The notes beneath the pieces are model-generated. The model was not told where the DNA came from and made no database searches. It saw only the letters and a program-made list of their open reading frames with translations. Of a stretch of DNA of 64,000 nucleotides, positions 42,568 through 50,140 are shown piece after piece. The stretch is from positions 1-64,000 of IMG/VR virus record IMGVR_UViG_3300031841_003468; one strand, written 5' to 3'. The stretch's first letter is position 1. Each line of letters opens with the position of its first letter. The DNA is from a virus. A program made the position numbers and the translations under genes.

Positions 42568-43431
42568 CTAAACTTTGGCAAGGGCTGGAACACGGACAGA
42601 TAGCTTGGAGACCAACTCTTTCATGCGGTCACCAACTGCTCGTCGCCATACATCGTCGTAGTTTTTCTTGGATGCAGGCTGGTCTACCATGTAGACACTA
42701 CCTTCAATCTTATCGTTGAAGAGTGCAACAACCTCATACTTGCAGGTACGCATCTTCTGGAACTTAGCGTCACTAGGAACACTAACAACATCCATAGGAT
42801 TGACCTTGCAGATGACGATCTGGTTTCCACCACCAGATGTTGGGTCACTGCCATTGAAGCCGCCGTAGCTATCTACATAATCAAAGGCACCAACATGTAG
42901 CCCATGACTACAGTGAACATCTCGGTTGTCGTCAACACTCTCTCGTGGGAGTTCACAGACGGAACCAACTGAGTTATTGATAGAGCCACTATAAATATCC
43001 TTGAAGTCCTCACGCACAGCCTTGTACGCCAAGAAGCAACCATCACTGGTGATTGGAAGATTCTTGTGCTGTAGGAAGTCAAACATCTCAACCAAAGCAC
43101 GATCCGAAGGATTGTTGTTCAGGTTGTCTAGGAAGTTTAACATTGAATCGAAGGAATGTCCATCCTTCTTCATGTCCAGAATGCGGTCGCCAAATAGCTC
43201 AGGCATTTCTACGCCTTCCCATTCGAGCACACCCTTAGCACAGGAAATGTGACCATCACTGAACTGCTCAATCTTATCAGCAATGTTATACTCTGCTTCA
43301 AAGTACTCTACATTGCCACGCTCTAAGTAACCGACAAGTTTGTCGTAGGACGGGTGGTCAGTTCCAAAGTTATAAGTGGCTCCACTTACTACTGCTGTAA
43401 CTCGTCCTGAATCTGTTTGTATGTAACGCAT
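42568..43431 (-). CDS. rIIB: rIIB-like protein
   Basis: A 287-residue protein with rIIB-type order: VTAVVSGATYNFGTDHPSYD near the start, KLVGYLERGNVEYFE, VEMFDFLQHKNLPITSDGCF then LAYKAVREDF and CSHGLHVGAFDYVDSYGGFN. In T4 the rIIA and rIIB proteins are membrane-linked factors needed in lambda-lysogenic hosts and affect lysis. It follows rIIA after 20 bp. Confidence 0.85.
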   Translation of the reverse strand: MRYIQTDSGRVTAVVSGATYNFGTDHPSYDKLVGYLERGNVEYFEAEYNIADKIEQFSDGHISCAKGVLEWEGVEMPELFGDRILDMKKDGHSFDSMLNFLDNLNNNPSDRALVEMFDFLQHKNLPITSDGCFLAYKAVREDFKDIYSGSINNSVGSVCELPRESVDDNRDVHCSHGLHVGAFDYVDSYGGFNGSDPTSGGGNQIVICKVNPMDVVSVPSDAKFQKMRTCKYEVVALFNDKIEGSVYMVDQPASKKNYDDVWRRAVGDRMKELVSKLSVRVPALAKV

Positions 43432-43450
43432 AATCGTAATCTCCTTAAAA

Positions 43451-45511
43451 TTAACCCTTGATCATATTGATGTAGTTGATAATGTCATCTCTCTGGTCTG
43501 AATTCATTCCCCAGCTACAAGCGTGCTTGAGCATTGGGTATGTCTTATTCATTATATCTATATTGTTCGACCAGTCAATAGATAATTCTTTAACTTCTTC
43601 TGAAAAATCTGCCATAATTCCCAGAGATTCTGCTCTAGTAGTCAAGAGCTTCCATGTATGGCCGATCTCAATCTCTGTTCCTGCAACGATATCCTTGTGG
43701 ATACTAGTGAACACAGGGCATCCGGTTTCGTCTGCGAGATATTTGATGTCCTCATGACTTAGACCATTAATGTAGTTCTCAGGCTTGGAAGAAACTCTAG
43801 CAATATTATGTATATTGTCAGCAACTTTTGCACGAATTAAATCTTCTAATTTATACGTTAGGTTGTGCCAGTTATCCTTGCTACCAATCTTCTTGCTCTT
43901 AGCAACAGAAGGAGTTAACTTGTGGAAGTTTGAGACATCTAGGTCTGGATCAATCCCTACTAATGCTCTAATAGTTTCCTCTACTCGGAATAAAGTCCAT
44001 CCATTCTTTCGGTTGATTAGATTGTCACGGGACACTTCGATGTAGTAGTGTACACCATCATTCATATCAATTTTAGTATCTACCCATGAGTTGTAACGCT
44101 CACCTGTTGCTGTTGGAATAGTAGCTACTCCACGCTTCCCACGAGCACCTGTGAATGTTCGAGTTGAATCAGGCTTAGCTAAGCTAGATGCCAGAACAAT
44201 GTCCTCATCAGTAGTACCAAGTATACTATGTACAGTAGACAGTGGCCAATCCTTAGAGATTAAGAAAGCAGAATCCCGGCCATGAATAGAACATCGTTCT
44301 TCTTCGATCATTAGTTTGACACGACTCACTGCGGCAGGAGCATCATTATATACCAAGGTGTGTTCTGCACGGACACTTGTAGGATTAAAGTTTGCAACCT
44401 TCTCTTTGTATGAATCCCACTTGTAACCCTTCATGAACCCTTCTGGAGTCCTAAGTGTTTTGTATGCATCCTCAAAGATAGGTACACCCTTCCACTCATT
44501 GACTTCATCGAAGATGTGTGATAGTGAGCTAACCAGTCGGAACTGCCTAGACGCAACAGTCAATGCCTTGCGAGCTTTCCAGAGAGAACCACATTCATCA
44601 ATCTCAACAGCAAGGTTCAATGCGATGTCTTCTACAAGTCGGTTGACAGCAGTATTGATAGCCTCGATTGTTTTAGGATTATATGATAAGCTCTCACGAG
44701 ATGGGGTAATGTCCATGTCTCCGATGTTGGCCAAGATAGCAATGGCAAAGCCAGAGTCAAGAATCTCACGAGTAACCCCACTGAAGTGCTCACGGTCAAT
44801 AGGGTATGAGATCTGACCCATGATAACACGATTTCCACCGTACTCGCTGATAGCCCATCCATCACCAGAGAATGTGTACTCGTAGTCATGGTAGTGTGCA
44901 TCAGCACCAACCATAGTTGGTCGAACAGTGAAGTGCTCAAAGATAACTTCAGCTTCAGTCCTAAAGTCCCAGCGATCTTCCTGTTTGGTATTAATAGTAA
45001 CCTTGAGACCACTTGGCTCATCACTAGGCTCAGAAGATAGCAAAGAAAAGACAGGCTCATTGTGCTCATTCTTGTAGGCAGTGTAAACACTATGAGTGCC
45101 AGCATGGAAAGATTCTACAATGAAGTTGTCAGTATAAGCAAATGGTGACTTACTACCCAGACCAAGACAGCCAACTGCATCATTGCTACTAGTCTTCGTA
45201 CTGCGGAAGTAGGTGGTATATAATGTTGTAGCATCTTCGTGGCTAAGACCATTACCGAAGTCACGGACATGGAACTCATGGTTGAGCTGAGTAGGCAAGC
45301 ATACCTCAAATGGTACGTCTGCATTGCCAGCTTCGACGTGTGCATCGTAAGCATTAGTAGATAGCTCACGCACAACAGCCTTGATTTTGTTAGAGTACAA
45401 TCCATCAGAAAGGATAGAAAAAGCCTTCGCAGTTGCCTCAATATTGAAGTTTGAGGTCTCGAAATCGCCAGATCGTACAACTTTATTCTGATTAATGTTT
45501 CCAAGTTTCAT
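43451..45511 (-). CDS. rIIA: rIIA-like protein (GHKL ATPase)
   Basis: A 686-residue protein, close to T4 rIIA length. GHKL ATPase motifs: AVVRELSTNAYDAHVEAG (N box), HEFHVRDFGNGLSHEDATTL (DxGxG) and GCLGLGSKSPFAYTDNF (GxGSKS). The C-terminal half is less conserved. First gene after a sigma-70 promoter at 45558. Confidence 0.9.
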   Translation of the reverse strand: MKLGNINQNKVVRSGDFETSNFNIEATAKAFSILSDGLYSNKIKAVVRELSTNAYDAHVEAGNADVPFEVCLPTQLNHEFHVRDFGNGLSHEDATTLYTTYFRSTKTSSNDAVGCLGLGSKSPFAYTDNFIVESFHAGTHSVYTAYKNEHNEPVFSLLSSEPSDEPSGLKVTINTKQEDRWDFRTEAEVIFEHFTVRPTMVGADAHYHDYEYTFSGDGWAISEYGGNRVIMGQISYPIDREHFSGVTREILDSGFAIAILANIGDMDITPSRESLSYNPKTIEAINTAVNRLVEDIALNLAVEIDECGSLWKARKALTVASRQFRLVSSLSHIFDEVNEWKGVPIFEDAYKTLRTPEGFMKGYKWDSYKEKVANFNPTSVRAEHTLVYNDAPAAVSRVKLMIEEERCSIHGRDSAFLISKDWPLSTVHSILGTTDEDIVLASSLAKPDSTRTFTGARGKRGVATIPTATGERYNSWVDTKIDMNDGVHYYIEVSRDNLINRKNGWTLFRVEETIRALVGIDPDLDVSNFHKLTPSVAKSKKIGSKDNWHNLTYKLEDLIRAKVADNIHNIARVSSKPENYINGLSHEDIKYLADETGCPVFTSIHKDIVAGTEIEIGHTWKLLTTRAESLGIMADFSEEVKELSIDWSNNIDIMNKTYPMLKHACSWGMNSDQRDDIINYINMIKG

Positions 45512-45557
45512 GTTAAAATCTCCGGTAAAAATAGTGTTTTTCGACTTGTATGCCCTA

Positions 45558-45585
45558 ATTATACATAGTTATCGGCATAAGTCAA
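45558..45585 (-). promoter_or_regulatory. Sigma-70 promoter of the rIIA/rIIB operon
   Basis: TTGACT (45585-45580), 16 bp spacer, TATAAT (45563-45558) on the minus strand, 47 bp upstream of the rIIA start. Confidence 0.8.
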
Positions 45586-45639
45586 ACAGAAATTTAGAAA
45601 AATTCAGAAAATTTATGTGCAATTTCCTGCATTCGTTTA

Positions 45640-45835
45640 CATTATATGGGTGAAGACGAGGTGACAGCGACACGATGATCGAAAGATCACATACCTCATT
45701 CTTCACATTTCTCAACTCCCTTAATGTGTGTCCGATGAGGTACGGCATATTTACTTTTTATTACCTCATGAGAGTTTCGGCTCTCACGAACTCCCCCTTG
45801 GAGGCAGTAGATACCCCTCTGCTGCCTCCTTTTTT
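45640..45835 (+). ncRNA. Plus-strand structured RNA ending in an intrinsic terminator
   Basis: On the plus strand: a nested stem (GTGAAG 45650-45655 with CTTCAC 45701-45706; GAGGT 45658-45662 with ACCTC 45693-45697; TGATC-GAAA-GATCA 45676-45689, a GNRA tetraloop), then ATGAGGTA (45735-45742) with TACCTCAT (45762-45769), a GAGAG/CTCTC hairpin (45770-45785), and a terminator stem (GGAGGCAG 45800-45807 with CTGCCTCC 45822-45829) followed by six T. The direction fits a plus-strand transcript of about 190 nt from an unlocated start near 45640. No known family recognised. The 45675 frame on this strand lacks a ribosome site. Confidence 0.6.
45798..45835 (+). terminator. Intrinsic terminator of the plus-strand RNA
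   Basis: GGAGGCAG pairs with CTGCCTCC around a 14-base loop, then TTTTTT. The T run is only on the plus strand, so the element terminates plus-strand transcripts. The following plus-strand ORF begins 18 bases later. Confidence 0.8.
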
Positions 45836-45852
45836 ATTTGTGAGGAAAACAA

Positions 45853-45987
45853 ATGAGGATGCGAAAGATCCATAAACGTGAGGTTTACAAAAAGTATGCC
45901 CAGTCAAATGTGACACAGCCAAAGAAGACAAGTCTTCCAAATGTAATTAGAACTCGGATTCAGAAAGTTAAAGATATGCTACTCTAG
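45853..45987 (+). CDS. Small basic protein, only convincing plus-strand gene
   Basis: 44 residues: MRMRKIHKREVYKKYAQSNV, then TQPKKTSLPNVIRTRIQKVK and DMLL. GAGGAAAAC precedes the ATG. It is strongly basic and probably binds nucleic acid or protein. Its stop (TAG in CTCTAG) overlaps the stop of the convergent 45984 gene, as CTAG reads as a stop on both strands. It lies after the terminator, so read-through or a separate promoter would be needed. No family recognised. Confidence 0.55.
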   Translation: MRMRKIHKREVYKKYAQSNVTQPKKTSLPNVIRTRIQKVKDMLL

Positions 45988-46325
45988 ATAGTATTCTTCT
46001 TTATGTCTCGTTCCTGAAGTTCCATTAACATATCAAATAAAGCTTTACCATTCTGGTTATTGATTATAATCTTTTCTTTATGGTCTTTAAGTGCTTCATC
46101 TATTAGCCGATCATTCTCGATTAGCTCTTCGACTGCATTCAACATATCATTATTATTATTGTTAGCAAAGTACATATTGCCAACACATAGACCTAGATTA
46201 GTTACAGTAGCAAGAAAGAGTAGCTTAATACCAAGAGGGTATCTTACTCTGTGTTTGATTTTTGCTCTGCCCTTTGATTCAGGTTCAGATGGTGCGGTTG
46301 GACTAAATCCTTGAATAGTTGCCAT
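45984..46325 (-). CDS. Membrane protein with a coiled coil
   Basis: A 113-residue protein: cytoplasmic basic start (GRAKIKHRVRYPLGIK), one membrane helix (LLFLATVTNLGLCVGNMYF) and a charged, probably helical tail (AVEELIENDRLIDEALKDHK). This is an inner-membrane-helix-plus-coil layout as in holin or spanin-like proteins, but the identity is not established. AGGAG precedes the ATG. Confidence 0.55.
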   Translation of the reverse strand: MATIQGFSPTAPSEPESKGRAKIKHRVRYPLGIKLLFLATVTNLGLCVGNMYFANNNNNDMLNAVEELIENDRLIDEALKDHKEKIIINNQNGKALFDMLMELQERDIKKNTI

Positions 46326-46328
46326 AAG

Positions 46329-46844
46329 TTAGCTCCTCAATGTTGTGATAGTTAGTTGCCCATAACCATCGCCTGTTCCTTTTAACCCTGCTAATGACTT
46401 GATCGCAATAACATGGTTATCTTCATCAAATTGTATTACTGCGTTTTGCACAGAATAAAGATGTGAAGTTTGCTCTCCATCTACAATTCTAACTAAGTCT
46501 CTATTGTTAGTAACATAGTTTGGTTGAGCTCCTTTATAGTCAGCTACATAAAAAATCTTATCTCCGGTAGCAACTACAAAGCTTTGTTCTGGATAATATA
46601 AGCTTCTTACTGAGGCACAGATGTCCTCACAGAAGGCATAGGATACGTCCAGAATCGTTTCCATGAATGCATCTGCACTCATAGTCATGTATCTAGACTG
46701 CCAAGCAATCTTGTTTGCAAAGCGAGTCTTGTTAGTAGGTGAATCATCATAGCGGTACATTTTCTTGAAGTTACTCTTAGCTTTAATACTAACAGTACCG
46801 TCATTACTATAATAAGTTGGTGATCCAATAAAAAGTAAGCTCAT
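46329..46844 (-). CDS. Unknown, structural-like protein
   Basis: A 171-residue protein rich in beta strands (SLLFIGSPTYYSNDGTVSIK; SFVVATGDKIFYVADYKGAQ). Ends in a Gly-rich GTGDGYGQLTIT strand. It may be a virion protein. No family recognised. Four bases from the membrane-protein gene. Confidence 0.5.
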   Translation of the reverse strand: MSLLFIGSPTYYSNDGTVSIKAKSNFKKMYRYDDSPTNKTRFANKIAWQSRYMTMSADAFMETILDVSYAFCEDICASVRSLYYPEQSFVVATGDKIFYVADYKGAQPNYVTNNRDLVRIVDGEQTSHLYSVQNAVIQFDEDNHVIAIKSLAGLKGTGDGYGQLTITTLRS

Positions 46845-46869
46845 AATAATTCTCCTTTCTTGTCTTGTT

Positions 46870-46925
46870 GGGGGGTATAAGCGATTGACACTGGAACTTA
46901 ATCTGGTCTCTGGCCTATTCCCCCC
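46870..46925 (-). other. Long inverted repeat between tRNA-Arg and the 46329 gene
   Basis: GGGGGG (46870-46875) pairs with CCCCCC (46920-46925), and ATA/TAT a little inside. No T run follows on the minus strand, so it might be an RNA-processing or stabilising hairpin after the tRNA rather than a terminator. Confidence 0.4.
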
Positions 46926-46932
46926 ATGTAAG

Positions 46933-47004
46933 TAGGGGATAGAGGAATCGAACCTCTATCGTCGGTTTAGAAGACCGATGTTCTATCCGTTGAACTAATC
47001 CCCC
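46933..47004 (-). tRNA. tRNA-Arg(UCU)
   Basis: 72 nt cloverleaf on the minus strand. The acceptor GGGGGAT/ATCCCCT pairs with one G-U; D stem GTTC/GAAC; anticodon stem TCGGT/ACCGA with loop CTTCTAA; T stem AGAGG/CCTCT. Anticodon TCT reads AGA. A73, no encoded CCA. Upstream perfect promoter at 47017. Confidence 0.93.
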
Positions 47005-47016
47005 TCATGCCCTTAT

Positions 47017-47045
47017 ATTATATCGACATGCACAGGGATTGTCAA
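47017..47045 (-). promoter_or_regulatory. Consensus sigma-70 promoter for tRNA-Arg
   Basis: TTGACA (47045-47040), 17 bp spacer, TATAAT (47022-47017), both perfect. It lies 13 bp upstream of the tRNA-Arg gene. Confidence 0.88.
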
Positions 47046-47047
47046 CA

Positions 47048-47197
47048 CTATTTATCGGTATTTTCAGAATTATTTTTGGCAGCAATTCTAGCTTGAGTTT
47101 CTGCTCGCTGTTTTTCTAGCATTTCACGACGAGCCTTCCAGTCAGTATCTGACGTGTTGCGACCATCATATGAAACGATGAATTTGTTATCAGCCAT
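47048..47197 (-). CDS. Small unknown protein
   Basis: 49 residues (MADNKFIVSYDGRNTSDTDW, then a charged helix). TAATG overlap with the 47197 gene's stop and GGAGAAG before the ATG support translation. Function unknown. Confidence 0.6.
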   Translation of the reverse strand: MADNKFIVSYDGRNTSDTDWKARREMLEKQRAETQARIAAKNNSENTDK

Positions 47198-47388
47198 TAT
47201 TCTTCTCCTTCTTTACTCTTCTTTAATGCTTTTGCTTTTAATGCTTCTAGTTCCTGCTCTAATAAGAACATTTCCTTTTCAGCGGTTCTTTTTCTACGAG
47301 ACAACACCTTGCGTTGTTCACGTCTTTTTTGGTGTTCTCTTTGTCTTTTGATTTGTTTCTTCTGTTTCTTTTTCGCTTTGTTATTCAT
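47197..47388 (-). CDS. Basic coiled-coil protein
   Basis: 63 residues with many Lys/Arg (KKKQKKQIKRQREHQKRREQ) and a leucine-containing helix (EMFLLEQELEALKAKALKKS). Probably nucleic-acid-binding or a small scaffold. Function unknown. Confidence 0.55.
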   Translation of the reverse strand: MNNKAKKKQKKQIKRQREHQKRREQRKVLSRRKRTAEKEMFLLEQELEALKAKALKKSKEGEE

Positions 47389-47418
47389 AATTATATATCC
47401 TTGTGGAAGTTTATCTAC

Positions 47419-47832
47419 TTAACCAATTTTAATTTCTTTAGGTTTTTTGTCTTCCGGGACGAAGTACTTCAGTACAATCTTTAGCAGCCCATCAATCATG
47501 TGAGCTCCTTCGACTTCCCAGTATTTAGGTATCATAAACTTCTTAACGAACTGCCTGTCAGCAATACCTTTATGTAGGTATTCAAATGCTGTAGACTGTT
47601 CATCAGCCTTGGTGTAGCTAATTGTTAAGCAGTTATTCTCAACAACTATCTTCAAGTCCTTCTTCTTTAATCCTGCAAGTGCCATCTCTACTGCAATAGT
47701 ATCGTCAGCTAACTTAATAATGTTGTGTGGTGGGTAACTCTGATTAGAGATCTTCTTTAGATCTTCAAACCAATCATCGAACCCTACTGTAAATGGCGAT
47801 AGCCAAGTTCTTAAAGTTTCTTTTTTATTCAT
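47419..47832 (-). CDS. Hsp20 small heat-shock protein
   Basis: 137 residues from ATG 47832 (AAAGGAGAGC upstream). The alpha-crystallin core has NIIKLADDTIAVEMALAGLK, DLKIVVENNCLTISYTK and FEYLHKGIADRQFVKKFMIP then LLKIVLKYFVP. It holds unfolded proteins in a soluble complex and probably helps virion or host proteins. A ROSE-like hairpin hides its ribosome site (47839-47855). An in-frame start at 47889 would read through that hairpin, so 47832 is preferred. Confidence 0.9.
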   Translation of the reverse strand: MNKKETLRTWLSPFTVGFDDWFEDLKKISNQSYPPHNIIKLADDTIAVEMALAGLKKKDLKIVVENNCLTISYTKADEQSTAFEYLHKGIADRQFVKKFMIPKYWEVEGAHMIDGLLKIVLKYFVPEDKKPKEIKIG

Positions 47833-47838
47833 AATGCT

Positions 47839-47855
47839 CTCCTTTAATAAGCAAG
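47839..47855 (-). promoter_or_regulatory. ROSE-like RNA thermometer hairpin covering the hsp20 ribosome site
   Basis: In the minus-strand leader CTTGCT (47855-47850) pairs with AGGAG (47843-47839) across a UAUUAA loop, with an extra G bulged in the 5' arm. The UUGCU motif with a bulged G opposite an AGGA-type ribosome site is the hallmark of the ROSE-family thermometers of heat-shock genes. The start codon lies six bases downstream. Confidence 0.6.
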
Positions 47856-47905
47856 TTGTAGAATACGCCCATTTAGGCACGCCTCCCACAAAGATATATA
47901 AATAA

Positions 47906-48208
47906 TTATTTACTTAGTAGTGCGATAGTAAATATACTATCGAAGTATTTAGTGACCCTGTTTTTGAAGCGGATCGCAACTTCTGGAAGTGTTAGTTCTA
48001 CAAAAGCGTATTTCTCTTTTACAGTAACTCTTCCTGTTATCATTATAGTGCCAAAGCGAGATTGAAACACAATAATATTGTTTTGTTTTGTTATTAACAG
48101 GTCTTTGCCCTTGAACTTAGTATTTATTTTATCTAAGCTTTTGGTCACCTGATTCATTGCTTCATGCTGTGACCATCCATGATCGTAACATTGGTTTATA
48201 GTTAACAT
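47906..48208 (-). CDS. PHA-granule-regulator-like protein (tentative)
   Basis: A 100-residue protein (CYDHGWSQHEAMNQVTKSLD; VKEKYAFVELTLPEVAIRFK; KYFDSIFTIALLSK). The order of a helix, an amphipathic loop and a LP-type strand reminds of the polyhydroxyalkanoate-granule-associated small proteins, but similarity is weak. Located next to Hsp20, which it might assist. No reliable function. Confidence 0.4.
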   Translation of the reverse strand: MLTINQCYDHGWSQHEAMNQVTKSLDKINTKFKGKDLLITKQNNIIVFQSRFGTIMITGRVTVKEKYAFVELTLPEVAIRFKNRVTKYFDSIFTIALLSK

Positions 48209-48220
48209 TTCTCTTCTCCA

Positions 48221-49438
48221 TTATTTCCAGCCTCTTAGTAGTTGTCGGTAACCGTTTTCCCCCAAAAAACCCTTTACCTGTCTCTCAGAGTAACGTTGAC
48301 CCAGTAGGTATCTCGTTAGTCTATTTAACTGCGAAGCGTCTTGTATCTCATCTGGTGGGTCTGTGAAGCCATCTAGGTCTGAGCCTAAGGCAGGAACCTC
48401 TTCGCCACCATGTTTAATAATATGATTAATTGTTCGTTCTATATACTTAAGTCCAAGTGGAGTATCAATAGGGCTAATCCAGTAATTCATTAGGATTACA
48501 CCAAGAGTACATCCATGATCTCTAAACCATCCTAGTTCAGAGTTAGTCAAGTTGTATGGGTCAGGGTTGATATCAAAACATCCACCATGACTATTGATAA
48601 CACAGCTATCTTTCTTCTTGCTATCTACTATTTCATATACCTGCTGTCGTGCAAGTGGAGTACAGTGAGCAATATCGACAATCATGCCGAGATCAAGCAT
48701 CTCTTCAACGATGACTCTACCATACTCAGTAAGTCCTCTTGTGTGATCCCAATAATCAAACAAGACTTGTTTATCTGAATGCTTGAAAGCATATTCAGGA
48801 TAAGGGAATACTGGTTGCCCAGTAATGTTCGGGTAGAAGTGTTGAAGTGTAAGATAGGCAACTCCACGATCCTTGAAGTGTCTCAAGTTTGCAATCGCTT
48901 CGTCTAGCATCTCTTGGTTGGTTTGCTCATGGAAGAACTCTTCTTCTTTACCGCACACAGTATGCTGTAAAGCGTGAGCTCCCTCGATAGCATGAACAAA
49001 AGCCATCCTCTGTTTATTGTCTGTACTACGAAGCTCTTCAGGTGTCTTACAAACTACAGCGTCAAAGGATTCATCTGACACAGCCAGTTTGTCTTCCAAC
49101 CAATCAAGTTGCATGTTATAAGCTTCAAAGTAAGTAGGATCGGCAATCCGTTGTCTGGTTTTTTTGGATAGCTTAACTAAGAAGCCAGCTAAACCAATAT
49201 GTTCGTACCATCCTGCTTCGGGTATAAATGCAGTATTAAGAACAACATTATAACCACCTTCTTTGAGTTTAGGTAAAGTGTTTCTGGCACTCAACGGCTG
49301 GAAGCCCTCAAGAAACCATTTTGAAAACATCTTTAACTTGCTACCATCAAGCTCTCTGCCATACATGTATGACTTAAGAGCAATGTGGTTATGCCAGTCA
49401 AGAACCAGTGAGTTATTATGAAATTCTTTATAGTCCAT
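48221..49438 (-). CDS. Membrane dipeptidase-like metallopeptidase (peptidase M19)
   Basis: A 405-residue protein with the M19 order: LVLDWHNHIAL (the first metal pair), MAFVHAIEGAHALQ (bridging Glu), VAYLTLQHFYPN (His), MIVDIAHCTPLARQQV (His), CVINSHGGCFDI and VPALGSDLDGFTD (Asp). All metal ligands seem present, but the usual H-x-D at the start is H-N-H. The family cleaves dipeptides, often D-containing ones, or leukotriene-type substrates. No signal peptide is seen, so it would be cytosolic. Very unusual in a phage. Confidence 0.8.
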   Translation of the reverse strand: MDYKEFHNNSLVLDWHNHIALKSYMYGRELDGSKLKMFSKWFLEGFQPLSARNTLPKLKEGGYNVVLNTAFIPEAGWYEHIGLAGFLVKLSKKTRQRIADPTYFEAYNMQLDWLEDKLAVSDESFDAVVCKTPEELRSTDNKQRMAFVHAIEGAHALQHTVCGKEEEFFHEQTNQEMLDEAIANLRHFKDRGVAYLTLQHFYPNITGQPVFPYPEYAFKHSDKQVLFDYWDHTRGLTEYGRVIVEEMLDLGMIVDIAHCTPLARQQVYEIVDSKKKDSCVINSHGGCFDINPDPYNLTNSELGWFRDHGCTLGVILMNYWISPIDTPLGLKYIERTINHIIKHGGEEVPALGSDLDGFTDPPDEIQDASQLNRLTRYLLGQRYSERQVKGFLGENGYRQLLRGWK

Positions 49439-49439
49439 T

Positions 49440-49751
49440 TTAGCTACCTGTAAATCCCTTGATCTTTTCTAGAATACCACCCAGTCCACCTAGATTAGAT
49501 AGTCCACCGCTTGAAACGATGAAATAAATAGCGATACCTAAGCCTAACAAGAACACGAGCCATTTTCTTTTTTGAGCTACTGCCTTAGCCTTCTCTGTTA
49601 GTTCAGCGATCTTAGCTAGACGGTATTCTCTCTTCTCATTTTTCTTGTTTGAGCGATCTTCTTTTCTTTGTTCTTTTGCGTCTTCCTTAGTAGAAACTTC
49701 ACCTTCTACTACTTCTACATCTTTGTTTTTTCGTTTTCCAAATAATGGCAT
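49440..49751 (-). CDS. Single-pass membrane protein
   Basis: 103 residues from ATG 49751, which overlaps the preceding small gene's stop (TAATG). A charged, lysine-rich domain (EDAKEQRKEDRSNKKNEKRE) is followed by one membrane helix (WLVFLLGLGIAIYFIVSSGG) and a glycine-rich tail. A longer frame to 49829 is less likely. Function unknown. Confidence 0.55.
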   Translation of the reverse strand: MPLFGKRKNKDVEVVEGEVSTKEDAKEQRKEDRSNKKNEKREYRLAKIAELTEKAKAVAQKRKWLVFLLGLGIAIYFIVSSGGLSNLGGLGGILEKIKGFTGS

Positions 49752-49876
49752 TATGCACATCCTTCTATTAAAATTGATATCCCGGCCAATATAATAATCA
49801 ACCCAACCAGAGCGTAAGCTCCTAAACATTGATTCCCAGCACTTGGATCGCCGCCGTTACAAAAACAGCGGTGCAT
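49751..49876 (-). CDS. Tiny membrane peptide
   Basis: 41 residues: MHRCFCNGGDPSAGNQCLGA then a hydrophobic helix (YALVGLIIILAGISILIEGC). GGGAG precedes the ATG and the stop overlaps the next start as TAATG. Function unknown. Confidence 0.6.
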   Translation of the reverse strand: MHRCFCNGGDPSAGNQCLGAYALVGLIIILAGISILIEGCA

Positions 49877-49914
49877 CTTAAACACTCCCATGAGAAACAG
49901 TGGTTGCCTAATAT

Positions 49915-49943
49915 ATTATACACTGGAAATGGGAAAAAGTCAC
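49915..49943 (-). promoter_or_regulatory. Sigma-70 promoter
   Basis: GTGACT (49943-49938), 17 bp spacer, TATAAT (49920-49915) on the minus strand, just downstream of the 49963-49999 terminator. It starts the 49876-49440 unit. Confidence 0.6.
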
Positions 49944-49962
49944 GGGTTTTTTGTAAAAAAAT

Positions 49963-49999
49963 ACCAAAAAAAATAGGGGGCAGATTGCTCTACCCCCTT
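49963..49999 (-). terminator. Intrinsic terminator
   Basis: GGGGG and CCCCC (49976-49980, 49993-49997) enclose a 12-base loop; a long T-rich tract follows on the minus strand. It ends the unit that includes the 50007-50569 genes. Confidence 0.85.
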
Positions 50000-50006
50000 A
50001 GATTGT

Positions 50007-50108
50007 TTACTTCGTTCTGTCCTTTATGGCTGATGTTATCATCCCTGTGCAAGATATAATAGTTATACAAACCCAGATTACAATATTAACAGTCACATTA
50101 CAAGTCAT
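50007..50108 (-). CDS. Tiny membrane peptide
   Basis: 33 residues (MTCNVTVNIVIWVCITIISC, then TGMITSAIKDRTK). GGAGGG six bases before the ATG supports translation. Mostly hydrophobic start. Function unknown. Confidence 0.55.
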   Translation of the reverse strand: MTCNVTVNIVIWVCITIISCTGMITSAIKDRTK

Positions 50109-50140
50109 ATAGACCCTCCTAAACTAAGTAATAAACAATA

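Noticed and set aside
45675-45875. 66-residue plus-strand frame inside the structured RNA
   Set aside because: No ribosome site before its ATG, and it runs through the terminator hairpin. The RNA structure is a better explanation.
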